DNA of 64,000 nt from Trametopsis cervina (taxonomy: Eukaryota; Basidiomycota; Agaricomycetes; Polyporales; Irpicaceae): positions 760,805-824,804 of the forward strand of contig MU278354.1 in assembly GCA_022385755.1 (NCBI GenBank). The letters run 5' to 3'. The stretch's first letter is position 1. Every line of letters starts with the position of its first letter. Shown in pieces: positions 1 to 11,806 of the stretch. The translations under genes were made by a program, and so were the position numbers. Below the pieces are notes generated by a model, which made no database searches, was not told the origin of the DNA, and saw nothing but the letters and a program-made list of their open reading frames with translations.

Positions 1-666
1 GCTGGACCGATAGTGGCTTGTAACGTTATGGCCATCGCAGGGTAATTGCAATCGGTGTGTTTAGTTCGCGGTACCGCATGCATCGTGTTTCGGCCCCTTG
101 GAATCCTGCGTGGTCGAGGGGTCTCAAACAGTGCGGCAATATGGTAGCAGAGGTCGAAGAGGTTCGCTCTAAACCCGGCACCGTAACGCGTCCTGAATTT
201 GATTGATTTGATGCGCTCGTCCAATTCAGGCGTTGATAGGCTCGCCCCTTGCTAAGGTCACATCTGGAGGATGTGTGCACTCAAGCAGCACCCTAGCGAC
301 TATTTCAGAGCTCCACGACGACAGCATCACTAGCAGTAGCAAATCATTCTGGCAGCTTTGACGTGAACGACTGGCCAGAGCCGTCCGAAAGGCTGCGGTC
401 AAAGCTTTAGTGTGATGTACGTCGCCGCCTATCTTTTACATAGATTTTGGGGCTTGAAACGATTACGTGATGTGTGAAACCACGACTTCATATATACTGA
501 CAGGTCGGTGTCTCTTGCGCTGTCGCCGTTACTAACATCATTTGGTTCGTATTCCCTGTCTTCGCACAAAGCTCACGCATTGAACGATACAGCTAGCATT
601 GTGACAAAGCACCGGAAGCAGGAAGTCTCCCGTACTGGCGCGCGCAAGGATACTGGCGACGAAATA
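1..666. other. Left edge, no gene seen
   Basis: Frames here are short and interrupted on both strands. The segment ends in the presumed promoter of the F-box gene; a weak TATA-like stretch lies near 489. Nothing else could be supported. Confidence 0.5.
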
Positions 667-3430
667 ATGACGAACCAGACTTCAAAGGAAGATATTTCTA
701 GCGACGAGTCGAGTGAGCTCATGGACTCTGGCAACCGCGGCGACGGTGCCGTACCAGTTGCAAAGCATGCAAAGCCCGCGCGTCGGAGGAAATCGAGAGC
801 GAAGAACGTAGTTGTTGAGCTCCCTCTTGATGTACTGTATGAGGTATGTATCTTTCTCAACTTAACGCTGTATTCTTCTATGAATTAACAAACACAATGA
901 AAAGATCCTTCAACTGGTGCCTCCCGATGACCTCCTAAGCGTTGCTCGTACTTCACGACTCTTCTGGAGCATTCTCTCATCTTCACACAGTCAGGGGCTC
1001 TGGCGGGCGTCGAGAAAGAACGAGAGGCTATTTGATAAAATAGAGATACCAGATCCTCCTTCCCATGTCACTGAACGGCGCTGGGCGTACCTATTATTTG
1101 GACGATTAAGATGCCACGTGAGTACCTGTTCATCTAGTCCTATGCATATATGGCCTAACAATGGATTGAGTCATGCGATGCTCCCTGGTGCTATAATATC
1201 ATGTTTTCGCTGCTTAGACGGTCTTGCCTGACGTGCATGGAGAAGAAGTAGGGTACCCATTCCGTCGGGTCATCTCATCTATTCTGACAAGCGATAATCC
1301 TAGTCTCGTCTTGTCAAGCGAATTATCCTCTGTGTCCCGTCATTATGACAAAAGGATCCTAGACTTCATCCCGTATGTTGATTGTCAGTGCCTACTAAAG
1401 TTACTAGTCAAATCTTGTCCACGATCACTGACTGACTGGCTCCAGTTCCAGCTGATAGTCACCTGCAAGAGCATACAGCAGACACTCGGTTCTACTGGAA
1501 GGACGACGTGTATGCGATGATACAGCAGCACGGCCGTCTAGTTAACAACGTTCGTATGGGGAAACGGGGTGCCCTGAATCGGCTCGCATTATTTGAGGCA
1601 AGCCGGGTCAAACTTGTTTTGGAAATGAAAGAGGTGAGTTCATCTGTCTGCCAGAGCCATTGCGCTTATCTACTCACACTCACTTTGATCTATAGTTTGA
1701 TTCCAAAATGCGGAGTTGGATAGCCAACCTTCAGGAGGAGCAGTGCGAAGAGTATGTGCTCCTCTCCCTTTTTGTCCCCCTCTACTTACAACAGTCTTCA
1801 AATGGCAGAATCAGAAGGCGGCTCGCCCTACTGGGCTGGACCCCCGATGAGATACGTGACGCATCGCTAGATGCCGACATGTACAGGATAACACTCTTAA
1901 CGAATCGCTGTGAGCATATATGAAGCTATTTATGCATCATGACGGACAAACTGATGAGGGCTGCAGCTTGGAACTTACTGCTCACCACACTTGAACATCG
2001 GCGTGAAGCATGGCGAATTAAAGCACTGATGGGCCGGCTCAAACCATTCTTTGCCACGGTATACCAGCGCTGGTTAAGCAGTACCCCGCCGTTGCAGTGT
2101 GCGCTATTTCCAAATACGACTCAGATATGCCGGATGCCAGAGACGGTGGCAATGATGAAAACTGTGGCATCTCTGCCCAGCAACCCATCAGACGACGATC
2201 TGCTCACACTTACAGGCTGGGTATCACAGTTACCGGCGCTGACGGCACGCTGGGTAGAAAAGCGGAAGGAAGAGATGGTATCGCTCATCCGTATGTCCTT
2301 TCTTCTTGATCCTCGATGCGGCGATAATGCTGATTTTCTTTTTGTTTTGTTTTTTGCAGCGAGCACTACTCTCACTACGGATGCTCTTTCAGCCTGGTTT
2401 TCTTATGTGAAAAAGTCACATACGGATGTTCACTCCGTATGCGTGTTTCGTTGCACTACTACCATATACCTCCGCGATGTCGAGTGGCACCAGCAAGCAG
2501 CGCCGTATCCTGTGTTCATCGGTGTGGACGAAGCTGTTGCGCATTCGTGTTACCCGGATATATTCCACACTAACGATGAAAAATTTGAGTTCTCCCTGGG
2601 TGGCACAGAGGCGTATGCTGCCCTCGTACGTACAGCTGGTGTACCCGTTGACAGACATATAGCATTGTCGATGGATATCGCGGAGGTGTCGTTTGTATGT
2701 ATGAATTGCCCGGTCTACTGCGTGCAAGGCTACATAGGACGCAACGTGATGGGATGGAGACAATGTGTACGTGTTATCTTCGAATGCACGTTCAGGAAAC
2801 TACTAAAGTTTATGCCAGATTTCCCACTATGCTGACAGTACCCACGAAGCACCAGCGTGGCAGCTCGTGAAAAAGGATGACGCCCCACGTGTTGTGGTAT
2901 TGGACAACCGGAAGCCTCAGTACACCGATGGATGGGCTTGCATGCGCTGCTCTGAGCATGTTATAACACAATCAGCCCGCGCTACTGTAGAGGAGCATCT
3001 GCAGACTAAGTACGGCTGAGGCACTCGACGGACGCACAGTACTGACTGAAAACCTTCTGCCTCAGACATAACATTGCAGCTCGCGACGTCCAAGAAGGTG
3101 TCGACCTCTTCTGGTTCCCTCGCAGACCCCGTCCAGACCTTCCACCGAGAATTCTGGTCTTGGACGAGCAAACGCATGAGGAGTCGTTGCAGATGCAAGA
3201 AAATCCGGAGGCTTGTTATCGGTGCTTGCAATGTCCCGTGCAACAGCCGAAACGCCTGTTCATACTGGCGGGTGTGAGGGCGCACTGTAAAGCCAAGTAT
3301 GTATTTCGCCATGTTCTCGCTTTGGCATGTCCTCACTTCCGCCATCTTCACGCACAGACACAAAGTCGATTCCTCCAGCCTTAAAGAGGGCTTTCATTAC
3401 CTTCGTCTCGCTGGAACCATCAATCAATGA
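667..3430 (+). CDS. F-box protein of the large Agaricomycete type
   Basis: The N-terminus is acidic and basic low complexity followed by an F-box (VELPLDVLYE spliced to ILQLVPPDDLLSVARTS), which in this family binds Skp1 and makes the protein a candidate SCF ubiquitin-ligase receptor. I read about ten exons. The first two are 667-843 and 905-1117; later ones carry DFIPYVDFPAD, FYWKDDVYAM, LLGWTPDEI, LLTTLEHRREAW and, near the C-terminus, Cys pairs in WACMRCSEHV and CYRCLQCP. Exon phases join without stops to the TGA at 3428-3430. The start is the ATG at 667; the in-frame open stretch upstream of it has no better ATG. The target protein is unknown. It ends tail to tail with the kinase gene at 3756. 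Middle exon borders are less certain than the ends. Confidence 0.72.
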
Positions 3431-3755
3431 TTTGCAGTGATTCGCCAACTTCTGTCTGTTCAAACGAAGAACTCGTCGTCCCTACTTCGCTGCCGTGGTA
3501 ATCTTCTCTGCCTATATTTCCCCTATACTGATAGCGCATTCATGATTGCTTCGGAATACAGCGCTAGCAATTTTCAATACATAGAGATATGCTTTGTGTC
3601 TGTTGATTTATACAACGCGACAGCCGTCGCATAGAGTAGACTCCCGCGGGAAGAATTGAGTGCAGTACTCCATACAATCGTATATCAAAGGGGTATCGGT
3701 CGTACAACAGTGCAATGACTATTATCGCGGGAACAGCTACATGCCATTTACCCAT
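3431..3755. other. Convergent 3' intergenic region
   Basis: Lies between the stop codons of the F-box gene and the kinase gene. No coding signal; presumably both 3' ends are formed here. Confidence 0.5.
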
Positions 3756-5677
3756 CTAGAAAATAGTGGCCAGCTCCCCACTCTCATTCGGGGCACCACC
3801 CATCGCAGCCAACGCCTTTGTATTCGGACCGTTCTTCCCGAACGTAAAGCCCACCCACACACCCCTCGACACCGGCTCTTCTAGCTCCTTCACACCCGCC
3901 ACCGCGCGTTGCTTCTCGATGACCTCCTGGTACTTCGCCATATCAGCCTCGTTCGTAAAGTCATCGTAGTACATCGTGTCGGTCTCGGATTCGAGCTGGG
4001 GAACGAAGGGTGCTTCGGTTTGGCGGAGGGCCTCCCATTGGACGCGGCTGAAGAATGGGTGCTTTTTTAGTTGATCGAGTGAGGAGTAGCGCACGCTGGC
4101 ATGCGCAATTAATCTGCGTGACGAGTTAGAATATGGGACTGATGATGCATCAAATAAGCAACGTGGCGAACCTTGTGACAGCGTCCCAGGCAATGTCGGT
4201 CAAGTTGAAAATCTGGTCTTCAGGTTTATCGTAATGCGGCCTCGCAAGCACCGTCGTCCATTTCTTCAAGTTCGTCCACGTCTCTTCCGGCGTCTCGCCA
4301 GTGAACGGCGGGAATCCAGCAAGGAATTCGAAGAAGATACACCCGAGCGACCAGTAATCGACAGAGTACGTGTACGGTTTGCCGCGAAGCACTTCTGGTG
4401 CCATGTAGTCTGGCGATCCAACGATAGAGTCTGCGTATCTTGGGTCTTGTTTTCGGATGGAGCGGTATATTGACCTTCGTTCCAGTGTGGAGCGGGTGAC
4501 AACCTCGTTGTCCTTGGCTTTGTCGAGCTGCGAGACCGTGATTATAAGCTAAGATACTAATTGTGGATGTCGTATTGGCTCACTTTGATCTTTAGCGATT
4601 CGATGCGCGTGGGGCTGAGAGCACCGGTCGCAAGACCGAAGTCTGTCAGCTTTACGTGTCCCGTACCATCAACAAGGAAGTTCTATATCTCCTTGAACAC
4701 ACAGTAGACATGTATGGGTATCGCGAATACGTACCTCGGGTTTCAAGTCTCGGTGGATGTAGCCCAATTTATGAAGCTCGTTGACCGCAGTGAACATCTC
4801 ACAAATGTAGAATCGAGCGTACTCCTCTTTTAGCACGCCACTGTTGTTCATCAATGTCCGGAAGTCACCTCCAGGGACATATTCCATCGCAAGATAAACA
4901 TGTTTAGTATCTTGGAAGGCGTAGAGTAGGCGAACGAGCCACGGTGTTCTTGTCGCGGTCAAGATGTCACGTTCGACAAGCACGTGGCGAATCTACAGAA
5001 GTCTGAGTCAATCGGCAGGCGCATCCCCGCATGTCCCATTACGTACCTCGTCCATCTTGTGCAATGTACTTTTCCGCATTTTCTTCAGAGCACATACCTC
5101 ACTCGAATCACGTTTTCTAGCGAGGAATACCTCGCCATATCCACCCTGGCCCACCTGCGCGATGATGTGAAACTGGTCGACCCGTAGCTTCGCCCTCCGT
5201 TTCCTCAGTAACACGCGCTCGCGACCGCAATACGACTTCCACTCCTTGGTGTATTCCGTGTGTGTGAGTCCGCGATCCGACGTATCTTTGTCGAACGTCG
5301 CGCGGCGCTCCTTGCGCCCAGCGAGGTACCCAAGACTCTGGAAGTAGTAGTCTAGGAAATCTACGGAGGCCTTCATCACAAACTGACACCGGAGCGCGCC
5401 AATAAAGCGAGCACATACACAGTTGTGCGACGGTCGCCTTCCGCCTAACCTCCGGGCTGTCCGCGATGGCCCGCTCCCAGGCCTTCAGCCCGCCCTTCTT
5501 TATCGTAGTGTCCGGCTTCGCAGTATCCATCCTGATGTCGCCGTACATGCTCGCTTTCGCGGTCGCCATATGAATGTCCTGCGGGGCGTACAGCGTGCCT
5601 TTGGCGGTGTTCATGTGGATGTCGTTGTACACGCCCCCTGCCGCGTGCTGGTTCTCCTTGCTCTGGCGCAGAGCCAT
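3756..5677 (-). CDS. DBF2: Dbf2/Sid2-type NDR protein kinase (mitotic exit/septation)
   Basis: Six exons: 5677-5419, 5360-5047, 4992-4735, 4682-4584, 4527-4172 and 4113-3756. The kinase domain is complete: glycine loop VGQGGYGEVFLA, ALKKM lysine, HRDLKPEN, TDFGLATG, the long NDR-type insert before the activation segment, MAPEVL and DYWSLGC. The segment before the kinase, AQLYFLDYYFQSLGYLAGRK, matches the Mob1-binding region of Dbf2/Sid2 and not that of Cbk1/Orb6. The C-terminus holds a GVWVGFTF hydrophobic motif. In yeasts this kinase with Mob1 drives mitotic exit and septum formation. Unusual are three degenerate copies of DI(H/R)M-x-TAK at residues about 19-57. Donors include one GTTCGC, seen elsewhere in the window too. 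Confidence 0.93.
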
Positions 5678-5986
5678 ACTTATACAGATTCGTGGGTCGT
5701 TACTATGGGCGTGACGGGATTAATAGTGAGACAGATGAGCAGAACAAGGACAGCTAGAACACAGCGAGCGAAGACAGGCAGAGCAGGACGAAAGCAGAAT
5801 AAGTAAGCAAGTTGGGGGACGAATCACGATCGATTCGATGTTCGAGTTCGAACCGCCTGGTTGCGAGGCAGACGTCTGGCGCCCATAAATCCTTAATGTG
5901 TCACGGTCACGTGTTGTGACGGACGCGTTTGCCACCTTGGGTGGGCTCGTGTTTACCGGACGCTTTCTCACGCTCGATAACCCACC
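5678..5986. promoter_or_regulatory. Divergent promoter, DBF2 / SPC25
   Basis: The only intergenic DNA between two cell-division genes pointing away from each other (start codons at 5677 and 5987). It contains a CACGTG palindrome inside a GTCAC-rich stretch at 5900-5920. Shared regulation is an inference from the layout. Confidence 0.5.
5908..5913. promoter_or_regulatory. CACGTG palindrome (bHLH-type site)
   Basis: CACGTG sits 74 bp before the SPC25 start, flanked by GTCAC on one side and TTGTGAC on the other. Such cores are bound by Cbf1/Pho4/MYC-like bHLH factors in fungi. Binding here is not shown. Confidence 0.35.
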
Positions 5987-6881
5987 ATGGCTCACGTTCT
6001 CCGCGTCCCCAAGTTCGATCTGTCGGCACTGCTCGACCAGCAACACCCCACCATTGACCTGAGATTGGAGGCTTACGAGACCTCCACGCGGAACTTCCTC
6101 AAGGCGGTATCGAATTACACGCACATTGCCCAGGCGGAGATCACACGGCGTAAGAATGCGCATATACACGAGAAAAAGCGGCTCGCGGAGAAGATTCACA
6201 GTCATGAGAACGAGACGAATGCGTGCAAGGTGAAAGAGCTTGAGCTCATATCAGGTGCGTGTTCTGTATTAGGAAATGAGCGAGGACTGAGGCCGGTGTG
6301 CAGAACTTGACCGCGAGCGGGAAGAGAGGAAGCGCGCCGAGCTATCTGTGGTACAGCTGGAGCGGCAATTATCTACGATCAGAGAGCAAGGTGCGCAACT
6401 CGACGCAGAGATTGAGCAGAAACGAGCTGTTGTTATGAACCTACGACGAGGTGTGTCGACGTTACTCTCCTCATACATATATAGCTCATCTTGTCGCAGA
6501 GCGCGAACGCGAACGCTCGATTCTGGAGGCCCATGCGTCGCGTACGATGCCGGAACTCATTGAGTCAGAGCGGCGATTACAGTGTTACGTCGAAGGCATC
6601 GAGAGGGACAAGATTCTCGTTCGTTTCACGCATATAGATAAAGGAGACCTGAATCGCGAGTTTAGCGTGGTGATCGACGTCTCTGGTAGCGCATACCGAG
6701 GTAAGTGTAGTCGCTGCACAGTCAATATCCTTTCTGACGCCGCATTCTAGTTCCCACAACCAGTCCCGTCCTACCAACACTGCCAATACTTCTTGACGAG
6801 CTGAACGAGACAAGAGACGTATATGCGTTTATAAAGCAGGTCCGACGTGCGTTTGAACAGATGGTCACGCAAGGACGATAG
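5987..6881 (+). CDS. SPC25: Kinetochore protein Spc25 (Ndc80 complex)
   Basis: Four exons, 5987-6254, 6304-6450, 6500-6700 and 6751-6881, sum to 747 nt and 248 residues. The N-terminal two thirds is a long charged coiled coil (runs such as ELDREREERKRAEL and QRAVV-like heptads). The C-terminus has the small globular domain typical of Spc25, with a VVIDVSGSAY strand, a proline stretch and the terminal LNETRDVYAFIKQVRRAFE helix. Spc25 pairs with Spc24 and anchors the Ndc80 complex to the inner kinetochore. Length matches fungal Spc25 (about 220-260). It is transcribed away from the DBF2-type kinase. Confidence 0.85.
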
Positions 6882-7009
6882 CTAATACCTCCATGTGTGT
6901 GAGTATCTCGTGCTTGTCGTTGTATCCTACTGATGACGCCGTGTTCCAGATCATTCATATCGATATATTCCTATTTGTACTGTACTAACTTATCATTATT
7001 ATCGCGAAG

Positions 7010-7623
7010 AGAGCATTCACGAGGATTGATGTCTTGGTTATACTAAACCAGCACCCCGATGTCATATCACAGAGTCAGCGAGAAGCACTTATAGGCAAGC
7101 TGTCAGAAGATATCTGATTGTCAAGTACAGAAACGTCCTGCAAGCCAGAAAGCCACAGTAAACGAGTGTTCGATGGCACTTATCTCAATTGTCCAGGCGT
7201 TAGCGGCCCAAGGGATTACTGAGCTACCGGTATATGGGTTGATCGTGAATGGCCCGATGGGTGTCGTCGTGTTTGCCTGGGTCTCAGACAAGGGCGTAAG
7301 TTTAGTCTTCACACCAAGTTTCCCTCAGCTGATCATATCACCCCTGGGAAACATTTTACATGGAGCGTTCCACGCTCACTCTCGACATTTCCAGCGTGTT
7401 CGACGCATACCGGTTCGCCTGTTTTCTCCTCCGGTTGCGCGACGAAACCATCTCGCGCATCAAGGCAGTGCAGGACACGGCTCGAAGTGCGATTGTTAAT
7501 GACGTGACAGAGATCCTCGCGACTCACATGAAACCGAAGATAGAGGCGTCACTGCAAGAACTCCTTAGCCTACATGGACCTGATTTTCGCCAGTATTTCC
7601 CTTCGCGAAGGTATTTTGTGTGA
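7010..7623 (+). pseudogene. Decayed piece of an unknown basidiomycete gene
   Basis: Protein-like blocks occur in shifting frames. LNQHPDVISQSQREALIGKL runs into a stop near 7117. A second block in another frame reads QKRPASQKATVNECSMALIS and LPVYGLIVNGPMGVVVFAW. After an intron-like gap near 7293, a third reads DAYRFACFLLRLRDETISRIKAV to the stop at 7621-7623. The frame change without a usable intron suggests a broken gene. I do not recognise the family. It could instead be a live gene whose upstream exons I misread. Confidence 0.4.
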
Positions 7624-7858
7624 GCAGGAGCTTCCGAGCAGTAGCATCGGTAACACAGGTTCATCTACTCCCCTCACTGATCGGAAAGGTGGATAATATA
7701 TTTCGTCGCGTCGTTGTACGATACGCTTGCAGGCGCCACTGTATGGTAATCCCCGGTCGAGCTATACTTCACGGGCCATATCATATAGTTGCTCGAAAGA
7801 TTGCGTCGTGAACAGAACGACTGTGTCTTTTTCGTACTCAGCGCCAGTACTATTCGCG

Positions 7859-10635
7859 CTACAGTAGGCCCAAATCCTGCAAACACAGACGAAGTTAGCA
7901 TTCGACAAAGCCAAGCGCGACTAAGAGAAAGCCGCACAATATCAATCAGCCTTCTCGCAATCGGATGGAACGCCAGCCGGTTCCTCGCATACACTTCCTT
8001 CGTCGCCTCCTTGTCCACCTTGCTCGCCGCCCTCAACACCGGTCGGCAGAACTTCATCCGGCCCTTGATGATGCGCGTCCCGTCCTCACCTACGACCCAC
8101 TTCACGGCGCCGGGCGCGAACTCCCTCGCGGTGGCGGACGAAGGGTCGACGAGCGCGACTTCGTAGAAGCGCGAGCGGATCTCGGCGTTAGGCGTGTCGG
8201 AGAGGTGGTATAGCGTGCCGAGGTGATGGATGTGCGAGGGAGGCAGGGCTGGATGTGTCTGGAGGCGTTCAAGGAATGCACCTGCGACGAGGAAAATATA
8301 CTGCGTCAAGGCTGCTAGTAGTCAGTGTGGTTCTCGGACTACGTACACTTTTGGTTGGAGTTGAAGGCGTCCATGTCTGTTTCTTTGAAGTCAAGCTGGG
8401 ATATCTCAACTGTAGACCGTGATGCGTCCCAGCGGTCGCTATACAGATTGCAGATGTGAGACACGGCTGCTAAAAGTTTTCAGAAGGGAGACTCACGCCA
8501 GAGCATATGCCGCATGCGCCAGGCTAGTGTCATACTCCATCTTTACTGGCAAAGATATTCCCTCTCCGTGGAGCCATGCCTACTCGTGCGTCAGAAAAAT
8601 GCGATATCTAGTGGGCAGAAAACACACCTCCCAGTCAATGCTATCCAAGAGTTTGACCTTCTCCTCTCCTCCATTCTTCTCGAAGTACCCATACATATGC
8701 TCCTTCCACTGCTCCGTCGTGATGCTCTTCCCCATAAACATATTCACGTAGTTAGACACATAGGGTAAGAACACGTCCAGCCCGCCAACAGTCCGTTCTA
8801 TTACCATAACGCTTATCAGTCTTCGGCAACAGCACCACGCCTGACATTTGCTCACCGATATGCAGAATAAAATTCGACCCTTTCTCATACGGCACCCGAC
8901 TGTACGCGTCGTCCGGGTTCTCGCCCTTCTCAAAGTCGATCTCGAGCCTCTGATACTTCGGATTGTGCTCGTACAGCTTGAGCGCGTCTACTAGCGCGTT
9001 GTACCCGACGAGGTACGAGAAGCCGCGTTCGGCGGGGCCGTGCAGTTTGGAGAGGAGCAGATTCTCCATGTATTTCGTCCAGCCTTCGTTGAGCCAGAAG
9101 TGAGATGCATGTGCGTGTCTGTGTGTGTGTTGAGTTGGTGAGTAGGCTAGGGGGTGGTTGGGTGTACGTACGTTACACCGTTGCCGAACCAGGAGTGGGT
9201 GAGTTCGTGGACTACGACGTCGACCTACATACAGATCAGCATAACTGCCGATTCTGTTTTGTGAAAGAGCTTCGTACCAATGTTCTGTCTCCAGTGAGTA
9301 AAGCTGGATTGAAAAAGCTGTGAGTTCAATTCCCAGTAGTTCAGCGCGCACAGTACATACTGGGCGTCAAGAAAGACAAGCAGGCATTTTCCTGTCGTGT
9401 GCACCGATGAGACGCAACCCCATTCTTTATGACAAACAGCTTACCATGCCTCCATACGGGAACGACGGTGGTAAAACCAGCAAGTCATACACCTTGAACT
9501 TGTATGGCGAGATCAGGTCCTCTTCCAACACAAGGAACCTACATCACACCCCCCAGTCAGTCGCTCTCACCCCATTACTCCACAAGGTCAAACGCACCTG
9601 GTAGTATCCTCGCTGAACTCCCAATACGCCGCATCGATCAGCTCAGGCTCAGCCCATATCCCGCTCGTCCAGTTCCTGCCTGGCACTTTGTCGAATGCGC
9701 GGTAGACGACGTTCCCAGCGGCGATCGCGATGAGGTACGAGGGGATTGGGACAGTCTATGAGAAGCAGTTGGCGCATGTGAGAGTAACGTGGGGAGCATG
9801 AACTTGCCTGTTCGTAGGCGTACGTCTCGACGTCTCGGCCGATGACCTTCCCGCCGTGGGGCGGTCCGTCGGCGGGCGGGGATATGCGCACGGCTGAGAG
9901 GAGAACAGGGAGGACCGACCTGACCGTGGCTGAGTACGTCTGCTCGTGATTACTCAGCATAGTGTACTTCTACAATATACAGTAACGATAGGGAAACGCA
10001 CGATCTTGACGGACGGCGAATCCTGCACGGGGAGGAGCGAACGCGCGTAGATGGGCTGGCATTGGCTGAACAGATACGGGAACTTGTTTCCTTGCGTTTG
10101 TCTGTCACGCGATATCTCAGCACAGAAGTGAAGTAGAGGAGCGGTAGATGCATACTCTTTGTCAAGCCACTGAAGGGCGGTGGAATCCGCTGTGGTCTTG
10201 TACCAGACGGTGGCTTTGAAGGAAGAGCCGGCTTTGTGGGAGGAAGGGAGCGAGATGGTGAGGGCTGAGCCCATAACCTCATGTTGAGCACCTAGTTCAT
10301 ACTATAATACAATGTGCTGATCGGCGACTGCTTAAGATGCCACCATTCGGCAGATGCGTACCTTCGCAGCCTTCCCTTCCACCTCGACCTTCTCGATATC
10401 CAACGCATACGCATCCAGTCTACAATCCCCACATTTAGAGCACATCATATCAATACAAATACAAATAGGATACGCACACAACCTCCTTCACTCCATCCTC
10501 CTTAACCTCAAATGTATGTTCCGCATACCCTCCGATGCGCTTCGCCTCGAAATCGATCATCCAGTCGAGGTGGACATGCGTCGATGCAATTTGCAGGTAG
10601 TTCGCCTGGGTAGTCGGGTCAAGATCAGATACCAT
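7859..10635 (-). CDS. M1 aminopeptidase / leukotriene A4 hydrolase-like, copy A
   Basis: A multi-exon gene with all family landmarks: an N-terminal saddle domain (NYLQIASTHVHLDWMIDFE), FPYGGM spliced to ENACLSFLTP (the GxMEN exopeptidase motif), [10 protein letters not shown] zinc site (plus-strand 9195-9209), LNEGWTKYMENL with the third zinc ligand, VPYEKG with the catalytic tyrosine, and KGRMKFCRP with the basic residues that hold the peptide carboxylate. The last exon is tiny: RLIDI spliced to DLGLL and stop, the family's usual tail. It should be a cytosolic zinc aminopeptidase, possibly with epoxide hydrolase activity. The start is the ATG at 10633-10635, 346 bp from RPA12 on the other strand. 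It is one of three paralogs in the window. Confidence 0.9.
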
Positions 10636-10981
10636 ATTGGTCTGGAGTTCAGAACGGGTAGACGGAAAGTAGGGAGACTAAGCAGATCTCGCTGAGGAGC
10701 GTGCATATGGCGTCGTAAAATTAGACACGATCATGTGATCTTATCCACAGCTGAGAGGTTTGCGAGGGCGCATGTCGTCTAGTTGTCCACAAATCGTGAT
10801 ATATTTTGAGGGATGGGTGTATGCTATAGAGTGGAAGTGTTTACGAGACCGTCGCGGCGGTGACGTCTCACATACGAGAACACACAGCGCGACTTCTGAT
10901 ACGTCTCACGTGACCGTACCCCTTCGCGCAAATTTGTGATCGCCGCCAAGTGCGCTGCTAATTCTGAAAACACCCTGCGTC
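10636..10981. promoter_or_regulatory. Divergent promoter, M1 copy A / RPA12
   Basis: Intergenic DNA between two start codons on opposite strands. Contains the TCACGTGACC site at about 10906-10915 and several TGACGTC/GTCTCAC-like words. No clear TATA box. Confidence 0.45.
10907..10912. promoter_or_regulatory. CACGTG palindrome upstream of RPA12
   Basis: The core CACGTG with flanks TCACGTGACC lies 70 bp before the RPA12 start, much like the site before SPC25. A bHLH-type site is possible; function is not shown. Confidence 0.35.
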
Positions 10982-11679
10982 ATGTCGAGACGAGCAGAGA
11001 AGATAGGTTCGTCTTGTTCACTAGCAGTGCAAATATAGTGATAACTGATGCATCGTTCTCTTGCCAGGTTCACTGCTATTCTGCCCGGATTGTGGCACCC
11101 TGCTGGACCTGCCCCGAGACGACCAGAATGAGGTGCTTTGCGAGCAGTGCGGGCACGCTGAACCCGCCAGTTGTGCGTGCACCTCCTTAGCCTGTCGCTG
11201 AACTTGAAAGTGATGCTAACTCTTTGCGTTGCTAGCGTATGAGAACATAGAGATTATAACCCGTTCACATCCGGACGCCTTTCCTTCTGCGTTGCGGCAG
11301 AAGAGTAAGACACAGACGAAAACGCATAACAGCGAGGATGCGTTGCTCAAGGTACGCAGCTTTCGGTTCTTGCTATATGACATGGGTGACTGAGCAATGC
11401 CCCGCAGGTGACTGAGAAATGCCCGAACTGCGGGCACATGGAGGCGTTTTCAAAGGAAATGCAGGTACGGCGCATCTCGCAGCGGTCAAGCTGAGACCTT
11501 TCTGATGAACACACACGGTTATAGCTTCGCAGTGCAGACGAAGGTTCCACAATTCTTTACACCGTACGTCTTATTATCCCATTATCTCCATCCACCTTCG
11601 AACGCGGAAATGACTGATAAAAACCCTACGCCGATCACAGTGCATCGCTTGTCGACACGGCTGGCGAGTCAACAACTGA
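10982..11679 (+). CDS. RPA12: RNA polymerase I subunit Rpa12 (A12.2)
   Basis: Six small exons give a protein of about 120 residues. The N-terminal zinc ribbon reads LLFCPDCGTLLDLP then VLCEQCGHAE. The C-terminal TFIIS-like ribbon reads CPNCGHMEAF, then SADEGSTILYT spliced to CIACRHGWRVNN and stop. The acidic Asp-Glu pair in ADEGST is the catalytic hairpin that stimulates RNA cleavage by Pol I. The final GWRVNN tail is typical of Rpa12 and not of Rpb9 or Rpc11. The first exon is short (10982-11006). It works in the nucleolus in rRNA synthesis. The stop lies 127 bp from the stop of OST5 on the other strand. Confidence 0.93.
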
Positions 11680-11806
11680 TACGTGGCCGTGCCTATTAAT
11701 ACGTCGCTTATATGCTGCGGGCGGAGGCGAGAGGGCAATCTGGAGCGCAGCACGCGCTTTTTTGTGGCATGTATGTGTGTGAATTTGCGCGCGACCACGG
11801 ATAGCG

